Assembly: GCA_028291055.1 (NCBI GenBank)
Contig: JAQGIP010000107.1
Coordinates: 1 to 33,979, forward strand
DNA from: Caulobacter sp.
GTDB lineage: Bacteria > Pseudomonadota > Alphaproteobacteria > Caulobacterales > Caulobacteraceae
Direction: 5' to 3'
Length of the DNA stretch: 33,979 nucleotides
The translations under genes were made by a program, and so were the position numbers. Every line of letters starts with the position of its first letter. Position 1 is the stretch's first letter. Under the pieces are notes generated by a model. It did not search any database, was not told the origin of the DNA, and saw only the letters and a program-made list of their open reading frames with translations. Shown one piece after another: positions 24,301-32,725 of this stretch.

Positions 24301-24972
24301 TTAGCCTTCGGCCGGCTTGTCGGCTTCCGGCTCGGCGGGCGCATCGGCCTGCGGGTCGGCGGAGGCTTCGGCTTCGACGGGGGCGGCTTCGACGGGGGCG
24401 GCTTCGACGGGGGCTTCAGCTTCGGCCGGAGCGGCTTCGGCGGCAGCTTCGGGGGCGGGGGCCTCTTCAGCGGCGGGCGCTTCTTCGGCGGCAGGCGCTT
24501 CTTCGGCAGCGGCTTCAGCGGCCGGGGCTTCTTCGGTCACGGCTTCGGGAGCGGCTTCAGGAGCAGCTTCTTCCACAACGGGTTCCGGCTCGGGCGCGGG
24601 CGGGTTGGCGGCCAGTTCGGCGGCGGCGGCGGCGCGGTCGGTCTCGCGCTGTTCACGCTCGGTGGCGCGTTCCTTGGCCTTCACGCCCGGCGTGCCCTTC
24701 TGGGGGTTGTTGCCGTGGGCCCAGGTCCCGACGCCTTGCAGGCTCAGGAAGCGCGCGACGCGGTCGGTGGGCTGGGCGCCCTTGGCGATCCAGGCCTGGA
24801 TGGATTCCAGCTTCAGGACCACGCGGTTGGCGTCGTCCTTCTTCAGCAGGGGATTGTAGGACCCCACCTTCTCGATGAAGCGGCCATCGCGGGGCGAGTG
24901 GCTGTCGGCGACGACGATCGAGTAGTAGGGGCGCTTCTTGGCGCCGCCACGGGCGAGACGGATCTTCAGCAT
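24301..24972 (-). CDS. rpsP: 30S ribosomal protein S16 (bS16) with long acidic tail
   Basis: bS16 binds 16S rRNA in the 30S body and is usually 80-90 residues. Residues 1-85 ([20 protein letters not shown] onward, [32 protein letters not shown]) are the normal protein. Here it runs to 223 residues with a low-complexity tail of Ala, Glu and Pro, including tandem EEAPAAE units and VEAAP units. Longer bS16 proteins are known in Caulobacterales, but this tail is long. AAGGA precedes ATG 24972. The gene is 25 bases after ffh and six before rimM in a clear operon. Confidence 0.96.
   Translation of the reverse strand: MLKIRLARGGAKKRPYYSIVVADSHSPRDGRFIEKVGSYNPLLKKDDANRVVLKLESIQAWIAKGAQPTDRVARFLSLQGVGTWAHGNNPQKGTPGVKAKERATEREQRETDRAAAAAELAANPPAPEPEPVVEEAAPEAAPEAVTEEAPAAEAAAEEAPAAEEAPAAEEAPAPEAAAEAAPAEAEAPVEAAPVEAAPVEAEASADPQADAPAEPEADKPAEG
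24371..24413. repeat. 15-base tandem repeat inside rpsP
   Basis: GCTTCGACGGGGGCG is repeated exactly at 24371-24385 and 24386-24400, with a third partial copy at 24401-24413. Fifteen bases keep the frame, so each unit adds five residues (VEAAP type) to the bS16 tail. The tail as a whole looks built by such slippage. Confidence 0.85.
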
Positions 24973-24997
24973 TCTGTTTAGTCCTTAGGGGTGTGTT

Positions 24998-26551
24998 CTA
25001 GGATTTCTTGAACGGGTTGAAGCCGGGGGGCAGACCGCCGCCCAGACCGGGAAGATTGAGACCGCCGGGAGGCTTTTGGCCGCCCATCAGGTCCTGGAGT
25101 TTCGCGAGGTCGGCCTCTGAGGGGCCGCCTTGTGGACCGCCGCCCATGCCGCCGGGAGGCAGGGCCGGCTTGCCGCCGCCCATGGCCTTCATGCGGTCCA
25201 TGCCGCCGCCGCCCATCATGCCGGCCATGCGGGCAAAGCCGCGGCCGCCGTCCTTGGCCATCATCTTGAAGGCGTCGGCCATCTGGCGGTGCTGCTTGAG
25301 GAGGCGATTGATCTCGGCCACGTCGACGCCGGCGCCGGCGGCGATGCGGCGCTTGCGGCTGGCCGCCAGGATGTCGGGCTTGCGGCGTTCCTGCCTGGTC
25401 ATCGAGCCGATGATCGCCTGCTGGCGGGCGAACATGCGCTCGTCGATGTTGGCCTCGGCGATCTGCTTCTTGACCTTCTGGACCCCGGGCAGCAGGCCCA
25501 TGATGCCCTGCATGCCGCCCATCTTCTGCATCTGGGCCAGCTGGTCGGCCATCATCTCCAGGTCGAACTGGCCCTTGGCCAGCTTCTTGGCCATGGCCTC
25601 GGCCTTGGCGGCGTCGAGGTCGGTGGAGGCCTTTTCGACAAGAGCGACAATGTCCCCTTGCCCCAGGATGCGGCCGGCCACGCGCCGCGCATCGAAGACG
25701 TCGAGGCCGTCGACCTTTTCGCTCGTCCCGAGGAATTTGATCGGCAGGCCGGTGACGGCCCGCATGCTGAGCGCCGCGCCGCCGCGGCCATCGCCGTCGG
25801 CCCGGGTCAGGATCAGGCCGGTGAGGGGCAGGCGCTCGTGGAAGGCCTTGGCGGTGCGCACCGCGTCCTGGCCGGTCAGGCTGTCGGCGACCAGCAGGGT
25901 TTCGGTGGGGTTAGCGATGCGCGCGATTTCCGCGGCCTCGCTCATCATCGCCTCGTCCAGGGTGGTGCGGCCGGCGGTGTCGAGGATCAGGACGTCGAAG
26001 GCGCCCAGTTTGGCGGCGGAGAGCGCGCGGCGCGCGATATCGGCGGGCGACTGGCCCGGGATGATGGCGAGGGTCTCGACCTCGATCTGCTTGCCGAGCT
26101 GGGCCAGCTGTTCCATGGCGGCGGGACGGCGCACGTCCAGCGAGGCCATCAGCACCTTCTGGCGCTGTTGCTTGGTCAACCGCAGGGCCAGCTTGGCGGA
26201 GGTGGTGGTCTTGCCCGAGCCTTGCAGGCCCGCCATCAGGATCACCGAGGGCGGGTTGAGCGCGAGCTTCAGGTCCTCGGCGGTCTCGCCGCCCAGCATC
26301 TCGACCAGGCCGTCGTAGACGATCTTGACCACTTGGTCGGCGGGACGGATCGAGCGGATGACCACTTCGCCGGAGGCCGCTTCCTGGGCCTTGGCGATGA
26401 AGTCCTTGACCACCGGCAGGGCGACGTCGGCCTCGAGCAGGGCCACGCGCACCTCGCGCAGGGCCTCGGCCACGTCCTTTTCCGAAAGGACGCCGCGTCC
26501 GCCAAGCCGGTCGAAGACGCCGGAAAGCCGCTCTGTAAGTCCGTCGAACAT
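24998..26551 (-). CDS. ffh: signal recognition particle protein
   Basis: Ffh is the GTPase of the signal recognition particle; with 4.5S RNA it delivers nascent inner-membrane proteins to FtsY. The 517 residues have the N domain, the G domain with GLQGSGKTTTSAKLA, DVRRPAAMEQL, DTAGR and LTRADGDGRGGAAL, and the Met-rich M domain (MADQLAQMQKMGGMQGIMG, then GSMTRQERRKPDIL). The C-terminal tail is Gly/Met/Pro-rich, as in related alphaproteobacteria. ATG 26551 follows AAGGAAGAA. It heads the rpsP-rimM run on the minus strand. The SRP RNA gene was looked for around it and not found. Confidence 0.97.
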   Translation of the reverse strand: MFDGLTERLSGVFDRLGGRGVLSEKDVAEALREVRVALLEADVALPVVKDFIAKAQEAASGEVVIRSIRPADQVVKIVYDGLVEMLGGETAEDLKLALNPPSVILMAGLQGSGKTTTSAKLALRLTKQQRQKVLMASLDVRRPAAMEQLAQLGKQIEVETLAIIPGQSPADIARRALSAAKLGAFDVLILDTAGRTTLDEAMMSEAAEIARIANPTETLLVADSLTGQDAVRTAKAFHERLPLTGLILTRADGDGRGGAALSMRAVTGLPIKFLGTSEKVDGLDVFDARRVAGRILGQGDIVALVEKASTDLDAAKAEAMAKKLAKGQFDLEMMADQLAQMQKMGGMQGIMGLLPGVQKVKKQIAEANIDERMFARQQAIIGSMTRQERRKPDILAASRKRRIAAGAGVDVAEINRLLKQHRQMADAFKMMAKDGGRGFARMAGMMGGGGMDRMKAMGGGKPALPPGGMGGGPQGGPSEADLAKLQDLMGGQKPPGGLNLPGLGGGLPPGFNPFKKS

Positions 26552-26581
26552 TCTTCTTCCTTAAGGCCCAAACGCCATCGA

Positions 26582-26609
26582 CCTCCGTGCGCGATCACGC
26601 GGACGGAGG
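26582..26609 (-). other. stem-loop in the ffh leader
   Basis: CCTCCGT (26582-26588) pairs with ACGGAGG (26603-26609), extended inwards by CGCG pairs after one G-G mismatch, around an ATCA loop. It is about 30 bases upstream of the ffh ATG and inside the predicted leader. No T run follows, so it is more likely a leader structure than a terminator. Confidence 0.45.
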
Positions 26610-26691
26610 GCCTCGCCGCCCTCGTCCCAGATAAGACCTGGGGGTCGTGGCGGTAGAGGGCGCTGATGACGATTAGCGCCGGAAGCGGCGG

Positions 26692-26720
26692 CTCTTAGGG
26701 GAAAAGGCGCGCGGGGTCAA
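26692..26720 (-). promoter_or_regulatory. probable ffh operon promoter
   Basis: On the minus strand TTGACC (26720-26715), 17 bases, then TAAGAG (26697-26692). The -35 is near consensus with ideal spacing and the -10 is weak. It lies in the gap between the kinase stop (26740) and ffh, giving a leader of about 135 bases that contains the stem-loop. Confidence 0.45.
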
Positions 26721-26739
26721 TGAATGGACGCCCGCCGCC

Positions 26740-27834
26740 TCAGTCCGCCGCGGCGGGCGTCGCATCCTCGCCGGCGAAATGGATGGTCACCTTCATGCCC
26801 TGGCCGGGCGCGGACTCGACCTCGATGCGGGCCTTGGCGTTCTGCAGTAGGGAGCGCACGATCAGGGCCGACAGCTTGCCGGGTTTGGGCCAGGTGGCGC
26901 CTTCCGGCAGGCCGACGCCATCGTCGGAGACGACCACGCTGCATCCCTTTGCATCGACCAGGCTGTGGAGGGAGATGGTTCCCCCCTCGCGCCCCTCGAA
27001 GGCGTGCTTCAGGGCGTTGGTCAGCAGTTCGTTGACCACCAGCCCGGCCGGCATGGCCACATTGATCGACACCGGCCAGGTATCGACCTGGAGGTCCAGG
27101 TGGATGCCTTCGACCGCATGGGCGTGCATCACGGCCGAGGCGATCTGGCTGAGATAGATGCCGAGATCGACGGCGCCTTCGGGCCCCGCCTCGTTCAGCG
27201 AGCGATAGAGCAGCGCCAGGGACTGGACCCGCCCGGCCAGGCGGTCGAACCGCTCGCCCGCCGCATTGTCGGGCAGGCTCCGCGCCTCGGCCCGGATCAG
27301 GGCGGTGATCATCTGGAGATTGTTCTTCACCCGATGCTGAAGCTCGAGCAGCTGGGTGTCCTTGTCCTGGACCAGCTGAAGCAGCGCCTCGCTCTCGGGA
27401 CCTTCGCGCCGCGCGGTGGCGACCAGGGCGACGAGGCGGAAGACCGGATTGCCGGCGTCGTCCTCGATGATGTTCGACCAGGCGTCCACGTCGGCGGCGG
27501 CGTCGTCATCATGGGGGATGGTGAAGGCGCCGATGTAGTCGCGGTCGCCGGAGATGGTCTCGCCCAGGCGGCGCGCGTCCTCCCCGCCCCTGGCGACACC
27601 CGGCAGGCGCTCCCAGGGGCCGCCGATCATCGACGAGGCGGCCTCGCCGATGAGCTTCTGGAATTCCAGGTTGGCGAAGACGATGCGTTCGGACGGCCCG
27701 AGTTCGGAAACGGCGATGGCCACCGGCGCATGGTCGAGGAATTGTTTGAACCGGTCGCTTTCCAGCGCGTCGGCAAGATCAGGCGTGTCCAGAAGCTGTT
27801 CGACCTGTTCGGGCTTGTCGGCCGACGTCACCAT
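26740..27834 (-). CDS. PAS sensor histidine kinase, HisKA_2 type
   Basis: A 364-residue soluble kinase. Residues 28-140 are a PAS-like domain (FLDHAPVAIAVSELGPSERI onward). The H-box LELQHRVKNNLQMI (His167) is the HRxxNN pattern of the HisKA_2 group. The ATPase domain has NELLTNALKHAF, VSDDGVGLP and a shortened G2 region (LIVRSLLQNAKARIEV). Such kinases are frequent in alphaproteobacteria and some act on PhyR in the general stress response; no phyR or cognate regulator is adjacent, so the partner is unknown. ATG 27834 was chosen for the AGGGG eight bases upstream. The promoter has an operator-like palindrome. Confidence 0.9.
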   Translation of the reverse strand: MVTSADKPEQVEQLLDTPDLADALESDRFKQFLDHAPVAIAVSELGPSERIVFANLEFQKLIGEAASSMIGGPWERLPGVARGGEDARRLGETISGDRDYIGAFTIPHDDDAAADVDAWSNIIEDDAGNPVFRLVALVATARREGPESEALLQLVQDKDTQLLELQHRVKNNLQMITALIRAEARSLPDNAAGERFDRLAGRVQSLALLYRSLNEAGPEGAVDLGIYLSQIASAVMHAHAVEGIHLDLQVDTWPVSINVAMPAGLVVNELLTNALKHAFEGREGGTISLHSLVDAKGCSVVVSDDGVGLPEGATWPKPGKLSALIVRSLLQNAKARIEVESAPGQGMKVTIHFAGEDATPAAAD

Positions 27835-27875
27835 GAGATGGGCCCCTCTGAACGAAGGTGGCAGGCGCGAAAGAG

Positions 27876-27904
27876 ATACATTTCGCGTGCTTAGCACGGA
27901 TCAA
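27876..27904 (-). promoter_or_regulatory. kinase promoter with palindromic operator
   Basis: On the minus strand TTGATC (27904-27899), 17 bases, then ATGTAT (27881-27876). The perfect palindrome CGTGCTTAGCACG (27886-27898) fills the spacer directly after the -35. A dyad there is where a repressor would block RNA polymerase. The divergent membrane-glycosyltransferase gene starts about 110 bases away. Confidence 0.45.
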
Positions 27905-28017
27905 GGGGCGCCAAACGTCTTTCGCGGAAGGCGGCCAATGCGGGGTCGGCAACAGGGGGTTGCGAGTTCGGCGGCGCCGGTCACGGTCCGCTAACCCTGA
28001 AGGCGCGATGAAGGGAC

Positions 28018-29262
28018 ATGGGGCCGCTCCAGCGCATCACCGACATCCTCAGGACGGCCGCCTGGCTGCATGCCGAGCGCGCCAGGATCTATGCGCGGCT
28101 GCTGTTCTTCACGACGCTGGCGGTGCTGGTGGCGCTGACCGGGCTGGCGGTGGCGCACGGGGGTCTCGATCCGCGCGGGGAGCTGCTGGGCACGGACTTC
28201 GCCAGCTTCTGGGCGGCCTCGAAGCTGGCCTTGGGCGGCCATCCGCTGGACGCCTGGAACACCGGCGCCCACCACGCGGCCCAGACGGAGATCGCCCACA
28301 AGGACACCGGCTATGCGGCCTTCTTCTATCCGCCGGTCTATCTGCTGATCTGCCTGCCGCTGGCCGCCCTGCCCTATCTGGTTTCCCTGGGGGTCTGGCT
28401 GGCCGTGACCGGGTTTGCCTACGCCAAGGCCGTGCGGGCCTGGCTGGGCGAGAAGGCCGGGTGGCTGGTCATCGGGGCGTTTCCGGCCGTGTTCGTCAAC
28501 ATCGGCCATGGGCAGAACGGGTTTCTGAGCGGGGCGCTGATGGGCGCCGGCGCGCTGTGGCTGCGCTCGCGGCCGATCCTGGCGGGGGTGTGTTTCGGGG
28601 CCATGGTCTGGAAGCCGCACCTGGCCATCGCCGTGCCGATCGCGCTGATCGCGGCCAGGCGCTGGAGCACCTTCCTGTCAGCCGCCGTGACGGCGCTGGC
28701 GCTGGTGGGGCTGTCGGTGCTGGTGTTCGGCGTCGACAGCTGGCGCGCCTTCGCGGCCAGTTCGGCGCTGGCGCGCGCGACGCTCGAACAGGGGCTGGTC
28801 GATCCGGCCAAGATGCAGAGCACCTTCGCCGCCGTGCGGCTGTGGGGCGGGTCGCTGTCGGTGGCCTATGGCCTGCAGATCGGCGTGGCCCTGGCCGCTC
28901 TGGCGGTGCTGGCGTGGCTGAACCTGCAGCGCTACCGCCCGGAGGCGGAGGGCGCGGCGCTGATCGCGGCGGGGCTGATCGTCAGCCCCTTCCTGTTGGA
29001 CTATGACCTGACCCTGTTGGCCTTCCCGCTGGCCTGGCTGCTGGCCCAGGGGGCGAAGGGCGGCTTCAGGCCCTGGGAGAAGACGGTGATGCTGGCGGCC
29101 TTCCTGCTGCCGGTGGCCTCGCGCAGCCTGGCCATGGGGCTGCACCTGCCCGTGGCGCCCCTGGTGCTGGGGGCGGTGCTGTTGCTGGTGGTGCAGCGCG
29201 GGCTGGCCGAACCGGCGGCCGAGGGCGTCGAGCCCTTCCCGAGCGACCCCCGCCTGGCCTAG
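28018..29262 (+). CDS. GT87-type (DUF2029) membrane glycosyltransferase
   Basis: A 414-residue integral membrane protein with about ten helices. After the first helix comes GTDFASFWAASKLALGGHPL, then TGYAAFFYPPVYLLICLPLA, the acidic/Tyr-Pro pattern of polyprenol-phosphate-sugar-dependent GT87 (PimE-like) mannosyltransferases; the first periplasmic loop Asp is the probable catalytic residue. GQNGFLSGALMGAGALWL and VWKPHLAIAVPIALIAARRW follow, also typical of this family. The sugar and acceptor are unknown. ATG 28018 is taken although the AAGGGA site is only two to three bases away; no better start exists. It is divergent from the HisKA_2 kinase and 29 bases before the TMEM175-like gene. Confidence 0.85.
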   Translation: MGPLQRITDILRTAAWLHAERARIYARLLFFTTLAVLVALTGLAVAHGGLDPRGELLGTDFASFWAASKLALGGHPLDAWNTGAHHAAQTEIAHKDTGYAAFFYPPVYLLICLPLAALPYLVSLGVWLAVTGFAYAKAVRAWLGEKAGWLVIGAFPAVFVNIGHGQNGFLSGALMGAGALWLRSRPILAGVCFGAMVWKPHLAIAVPIALIAARRWSTFLSAAVTALALVGLSVLVFGVDSWRAFAASSALARATLEQGLVDPAKMQSTFAAVRLWGGSLSVAYGLQIGVALAALAVLAWLNLQRYRPEAEGAALIAAGLIVSPFLLDYDLTLLAFPLAWLLAQGAKGGFRPWEKTVMLAAFLLPVASRSLAMGLHLPVAPLVLGAVLLLVVQRGLAEPAAEGVEPFPSDPRLA

Positions 29263-29291
29263 GCTGGCCCTGACGGCGCGCGGGGGTAGGC

Positions 29292-29987
29292 ATGGCCAGG
29301 GCAAAGACGGCAATAGCGGCGGCGAACGCCAATCCGGAACACGACGCCTTCCCGGAGAGCCGCGCCCTGCACGAGGCGCACGACAAGCGCATGCTGGACC
29401 GGATGCTGTTCTTCACGGACGCGGTGTTCGCCATCGTCATGACGCTGCTGGTGCTGGAGTTGCGTCCGCCCGACCTGGAGGCCGGCGACCTGTGGGTCAG
29501 CTTGCGCGCCATGACGCCGAAGTTCGTGGCCTTCGTGGCCAGCTTCGCGCTGTCGGGCATCTTCTGGATCGCCCACCTCAGCACCACCCGGCGGCTGATC
29601 CATTTCGACTGGCTGGTGGCCTGGTCCAACATCGCTTTCCTGCTGCCGGTGGCCCTGATGCCGTTCGCCTCGGCCATGCTGGGCGAGCAGCTGGGCGGCA
29701 AGGCAGTCTGGCAGGTCTATTCCACGATCCTGGTCGCCACCTCGACGATGATGACGGTGTTCGTGCTGGTCGCTTCGCGCGACGGCGGGCGGTTGATGGG
29801 CGGCCTGACCGCCCGGGAGCGGGGCTACCGCATCCTGCGCGCCATGGCGCCGGGCGTCAGCTTCGGCATCGGCCTAGTACTGGAGGCGCGGGATCTGAAC
29901 GGCTGGGCCCACCTGTGCTTCTTCCTGATCCCGGTCGTGTTTCTGGCCGCGCGGGCCACGCTGGGACCCAAGACCGTGAAAGCCTAG
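29292..29987 (+). CDS. TMEM175-like (DUF1211) potassium channel
   Basis: A 231-residue membrane protein of about six helices. The signature RMLFFTDAVFAIVMTLLVLE (from residue 38) matches the FSDGVFAIAxTLLVLE hallmark of TMEM175/DUF1211 proteins, in which the first helix lines a potassium-selective pore. FWIAHLSTTRRLIHFDWLVA follows, also conserved. Bacterial members form homotetramers of six-helix subunits. The N-terminal 35 residues are polar. It is 29 bases after the GT87-type gene and probably cotranscribed; no link in function is evident. Confidence 0.9.
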   Translation: MARAKTAIAAANANPEHDAFPESRALHEAHDKRMLDRMLFFTDAVFAIVMTLLVLELRPPDLEAGDLWVSLRAMTPKFVAFVASFALSGIFWIAHLSTTRRLIHFDWLVAWSNIAFLLPVALMPFASAMLGEQLGGKAVWQVYSTILVATSTMMTVFVLVASRDGGRLMGGLTARERGYRILRAMAPGVSFGIGLVLEARDLNGWAHLCFFLIPVVFLAARATLGPKTVKA

Positions 29988-30022
29988 CCCAGGCTTGATA
30001 GCGGTTCGCCGACCCCAAACTT

Positions 30023-30314
30023 CCGCTCATCCCCGCGAAGGGGGGGACCCAGGCTTTTTCGCCAGGGCCCGCCGATTCTACCGACGGGTCGGGGAGCGAA
30101 GCGTAGAGCCACTGCCCCTTCGTGCTCTTGGTGATCTTGGTGTTCGATCTTCGAGAGTCGGTGAGGCCGCTCGGGCGGTCAGGTTGGACCACCAAGCACA
30201 CCAAGGACACCAAGGAGCCGAGCCGAGAGCGGATTCACTTCGTACTGACCGGGTCGGTGGGCTTTGCCTGGCCAGCTAAAAAGCCTGGGTCCCCGCTTTC
30301 GCGGGGATGAGCGG
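30023..30314. repeat. MITE-like fold-back element
   Basis: The two 37-base ends (30023-30059 and 30278-30314) are inverted copies differing at two positions; each starts CCGCTCATCCCCGCGA and ends in CCCAGGCTTTTT sense. Inside, further inverted matches continue (GCCAGG next to the arms, ACCGAC/GGTCGGT blocks, and CTTGGTG repeats against CACCAAG repeats at about 30125-30215), so nearly all 292 bases form one long imperfect palindrome. No frame inside looks coding. Ends of the type CTCATCCCCGCGAAAGCGGGG are frequent dispersed repeats in proteobacteria (from memory). It fills the 29988-30364 gap between the channel gene and the peptidase terminator. Confidence 0.8.
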
Positions 30315-30364
30315 ATGGTTTAGGGCAGCGCTTTCAAGTGGGTACGGCCCCATGCCCGAACGCC

Positions 30365-30398
30365 AAGAAAAAGGGCGGGCGCCCAAAGACGCCCGCCC
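30365..30398 (-). terminator. rho-independent terminator of the M3 peptidase gene
   Basis: Read on the minus strand, GGGCGGGCG-loop-CGCCCGCCC (30398-30373) is a perfect nine-base-pair stem followed by TTTTTCTT (30372-30365). It lies 28 bases beyond the peptidase stop. Confidence 0.88.
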
Positions 30399-30425
30399 CA
30401 TCTTGAGGTCCGTTGAAGCGGACCC

Positions 30426-32585
30426 TTACGTCTTCTTCGGCGCCGGGAACCCCCGATCGCGCATCAGGGCGTCGACGGTGACGTCGCGGCCGCGGAAGTT
30501 GCGGAAGGCGACGTCGGCGGGGACGGTGTTGCCCACGCTCATGATGCAGTCGTGCAGGCGCTTGGCGGTGGCCTTGTCGTAGTAGCCGCCGGGGCTTTCC
30601 TCGAACGCCTCGGCCGCGTCGGCGGTCAGGGTGTCGGCCCAGATGTAGTCGTAGTAGCCGGCCGAGTAGCCGTCGCCGGAGAAGATGTGCCCGAAGTGCG
30701 GCATGCGGTGACGCATGACGATCTCTTCCGGCATGCCGATCTCCTTGAGGGTGTCACGCTCGAAGGCCTTGGGGTCGATCTTGGCGGAGCCCGCCAGGTG
30801 GACCTTCATGTCGACGATCGCGCTGGCCAGATATTCGACGGTGTCGAAGCCCTGGTTGAAGGTGCGGGCCTTTTCGATCTTGGCCAACAGTTCGGCGGGC
30901 ATCGACTTGCCGGTCTGATAGTGGACGGCGAACTGGCTCAGCACCTGCTTGGTGGGCAGCCAGTGCTCGTTGAGCTGGCTGGGGAATTCCACGAAGTCGC
31001 GGGCCACGTTGGTGCCGGCCAGGGTGGTGTAGTGGACGTTGGAGTTCAGCCCATGCAGGGCGTGGCCGAACTCGTGGAACATGGTCGAGGCGTCGTCCCA
31101 GGAGATCAGCACCGGCTCGCCGGGCTTGCCCTTCACGAAGTTGCAGTTGTTGGAGACGATGGGCGTGACCTTGCCCTTGAAGTTCTCCTGGGTGCGGTAC
31201 TCGTTCATCCAGGCGCCCGACTGCTTGCCGGCCCGCGCATAGGGGTCGAAGTACCACAGGCCGACCAGCTCCTTGCCGCGCGTCACCTCATAGGCGCGCA
31301 CGTCGGGGTGGGCGCCCTTGACGGTGGGCAGCAGGGTGAAGTGGAAGCCGTAGAGCTGGCCGGCGGCCCAGTGCATGGCCTCGCGGATCTTCTCAAGCTG
31401 GAGGTAGGGCTTCACCTCGTTCTGATCGAGGTCGTACTTCGCCTTGCGCACCTTCTCCGAATAGAAGCGGTAGTCCCAGGGCGCGATCTTGATGCCGGCG
31501 CCTTCCTTGTCGGCGACCGCCTGCATGTCGGCCACTTCCTCGTGGACGCGGGCCACGGCGGGCTTCCAGACCTTCAGCATCAGGTCCATGGCGGCGTCGG
31601 GGGTCTTGGCCATGTTGTCGGCGGTGATCCAGTGGGCATGGGTCGGGAAGCCCAGGATCTTGGCCTTCTCGGCGCGCAGCTGCAGGATCTCGACGATGAT
31701 GCCGTTGTTGTCGTGGGCGTCGCCGTTGTCGCCGCGGCTGATCCACATCCGCCAGCCCTTTTCACGCAGGGCGCGGTTGGTCGAATAGGTGATGAAGGGC
31801 TCCATGGAGGAGCGGGTGTTGGTGATCACCCACTTGCCCGGCATCTTGTGGCCCTCGGCCGCCTGGGCCGCGCCGGCGATCAGGCTGTCGGGCAGGCCGG
31901 CCAGATCTTCCTTCTTGTCGATGACCAGGGTGTAGGTCTCTTCGTCCGACAACTCGTTCTGGCTGAAGGTCGTGTAGAGGGTGGCCAGGCGCTGGTTGAT
32001 CTGGGTCAGGCGCGGCTTGTCGGCGGCGCTGACGTCCGCGCCGGAGTGGGCGAAGCGGTTGTAGGTGACCCAGGTCAGGCGCTTCTGTTCGGCGGTCAGG
32101 CCCGAGGTTTCGCGCGCGTCATAGACGGCCTTGATGCGGGCGAAGAGGGCGACGTTCTGGGTGACTTCGTCGCCGAAGGCGGCGGCCGGGCCGGCCACCT
32201 TCTGCTCGACGGCCTGCATGGGCTTGTCGTCCATGGTGGAGGCAAAGACGCCGAACATGGAGAAGGCGCGACCGACGGGGCGGCCGGAATCTTCCAGGGC
32301 GGCGATGGTGTTGGCGAAGGTCGGCTTGGCCGGGTTGGCGGCGATGGCGGCGATTTCCTTGCGCGCCATGTCCATGCCGTTGGTCAGGGCCGGCTCGAAG
32401 TGGGGGACCTGGAACTTGCCGAAGGGCGGCAGGCCGCCGTAGGGCCCGGTCCACGGAGCCAGAAGCGGATTCCCGACCGTGGCGGCGGTGGCCAATTTCT
32501 TTCCCTTGGTGGCGGCGAAGGCGGGGTCGAAGGCGGCGGCGGCGGCCAGGGCCGTCGAGGCGGTCAGCAGATGGCGTCGATTCAC
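30426..32585 (-). CDS. exported M3-family oligopeptidase (Dcp-like)
   Basis: A 719-residue zinc peptidase of family M3 (peptidyl-dipeptidase Dcp/oligopeptidase A group), which trims short peptides. The zinc motif HEFGHALHG gives H504, E505, H508; the third ligand is E533 in RDFVEFPSQLNEHW. GDGYSAGYYDYIWADTL near the end is the conserved substrate-binding stretch. The N terminus MNRRHLLTASTALAAAAAFD with AFA-A at about residue 24 is a signal peptide with the twin Arg, so Tat export to the periplasm is likely. A good terminator follows. It is divergent from murI 140 bases away; peptide recycling would suit a cell-wall neighbour but this is conjecture. Confidence 0.95.
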   Translation of the reverse strand: MNRRHLLTASTALAAAAAFDPAFAATKGKKLATAATVGNPLLAPWTGPYGGLPPFGKFQVPHFEPALTNGMDMARKEIAAIAANPAKPTFANTIAALEDSGRPVGRAFSMFGVFASTMDDKPMQAVEQKVAGPAAAFGDEVTQNVALFARIKAVYDARETSGLTAEQKRLTWVTYNRFAHSGADVSAADKPRLTQINQRLATLYTTFSQNELSDEETYTLVIDKKEDLAGLPDSLIAGAAQAAEGHKMPGKWVITNTRSSMEPFITYSTNRALREKGWRMWISRGDNGDAHDNNGIIVEILQLRAEKAKILGFPTHAHWITADNMAKTPDAAMDLMLKVWKPAVARVHEEVADMQAVADKEGAGIKIAPWDYRFYSEKVRKAKYDLDQNEVKPYLQLEKIREAMHWAAGQLYGFHFTLLPTVKGAHPDVRAYEVTRGKELVGLWYFDPYARAGKQSGAWMNEYRTQENFKGKVTPIVSNNCNFVKGKPGEPVLISWDDASTMFHEFGHALHGLNSNVHYTTLAGTNVARDFVEFPSQLNEHWLPTKQVLSQFAVHYQTGKSMPAELLAKIEKARTFNQGFDTVEYLASAIVDMKVHLAGSAKIDPKAFERDTLKEIGMPEEIVMRHRMPHFGHIFSGDGYSAGYYDYIWADTLTADAAEAFEESPGGYYDKATAKRLHDCIMSVGNTVPADVAFRNFRGRDVTVDALMRDRGFPAPKKT

Positions 32586-32725
32586 GCTTGGTAGCTCCCG
32601 ATGAAGGTCTTGTTGCGGGGACCCTAGGGCCTGATGACGCCCGCGTCACATGAACCGCGTGTAATGGAACCGCAATGGCGGTCGCGCGAATGGACGATGA
32701 GCCTGCGCGGCGATAGACAAACGCC

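Noticed and set aside
26552..26739. SRP RNA (4.5S) next to ffh
   Set aside because: A stem-loop exists but the conserved GGAA tetraloop and AGCAG asymmetric loop of SRP RNA are not present.
26740..27834. PhyK-type general stress kinase
   Set aside because: The HisKA_2 box fits, but there are no phyR, nepR or ecfG genes nearby and no periplasmic sensor, so the specific name is not supported.
30552..32594. Long plus-strand open frame (about 680 residues) opposite the M3 peptidase
   Set aside because: Shadow of the peptidase gene; no motif, no ribosome site, biased composition.
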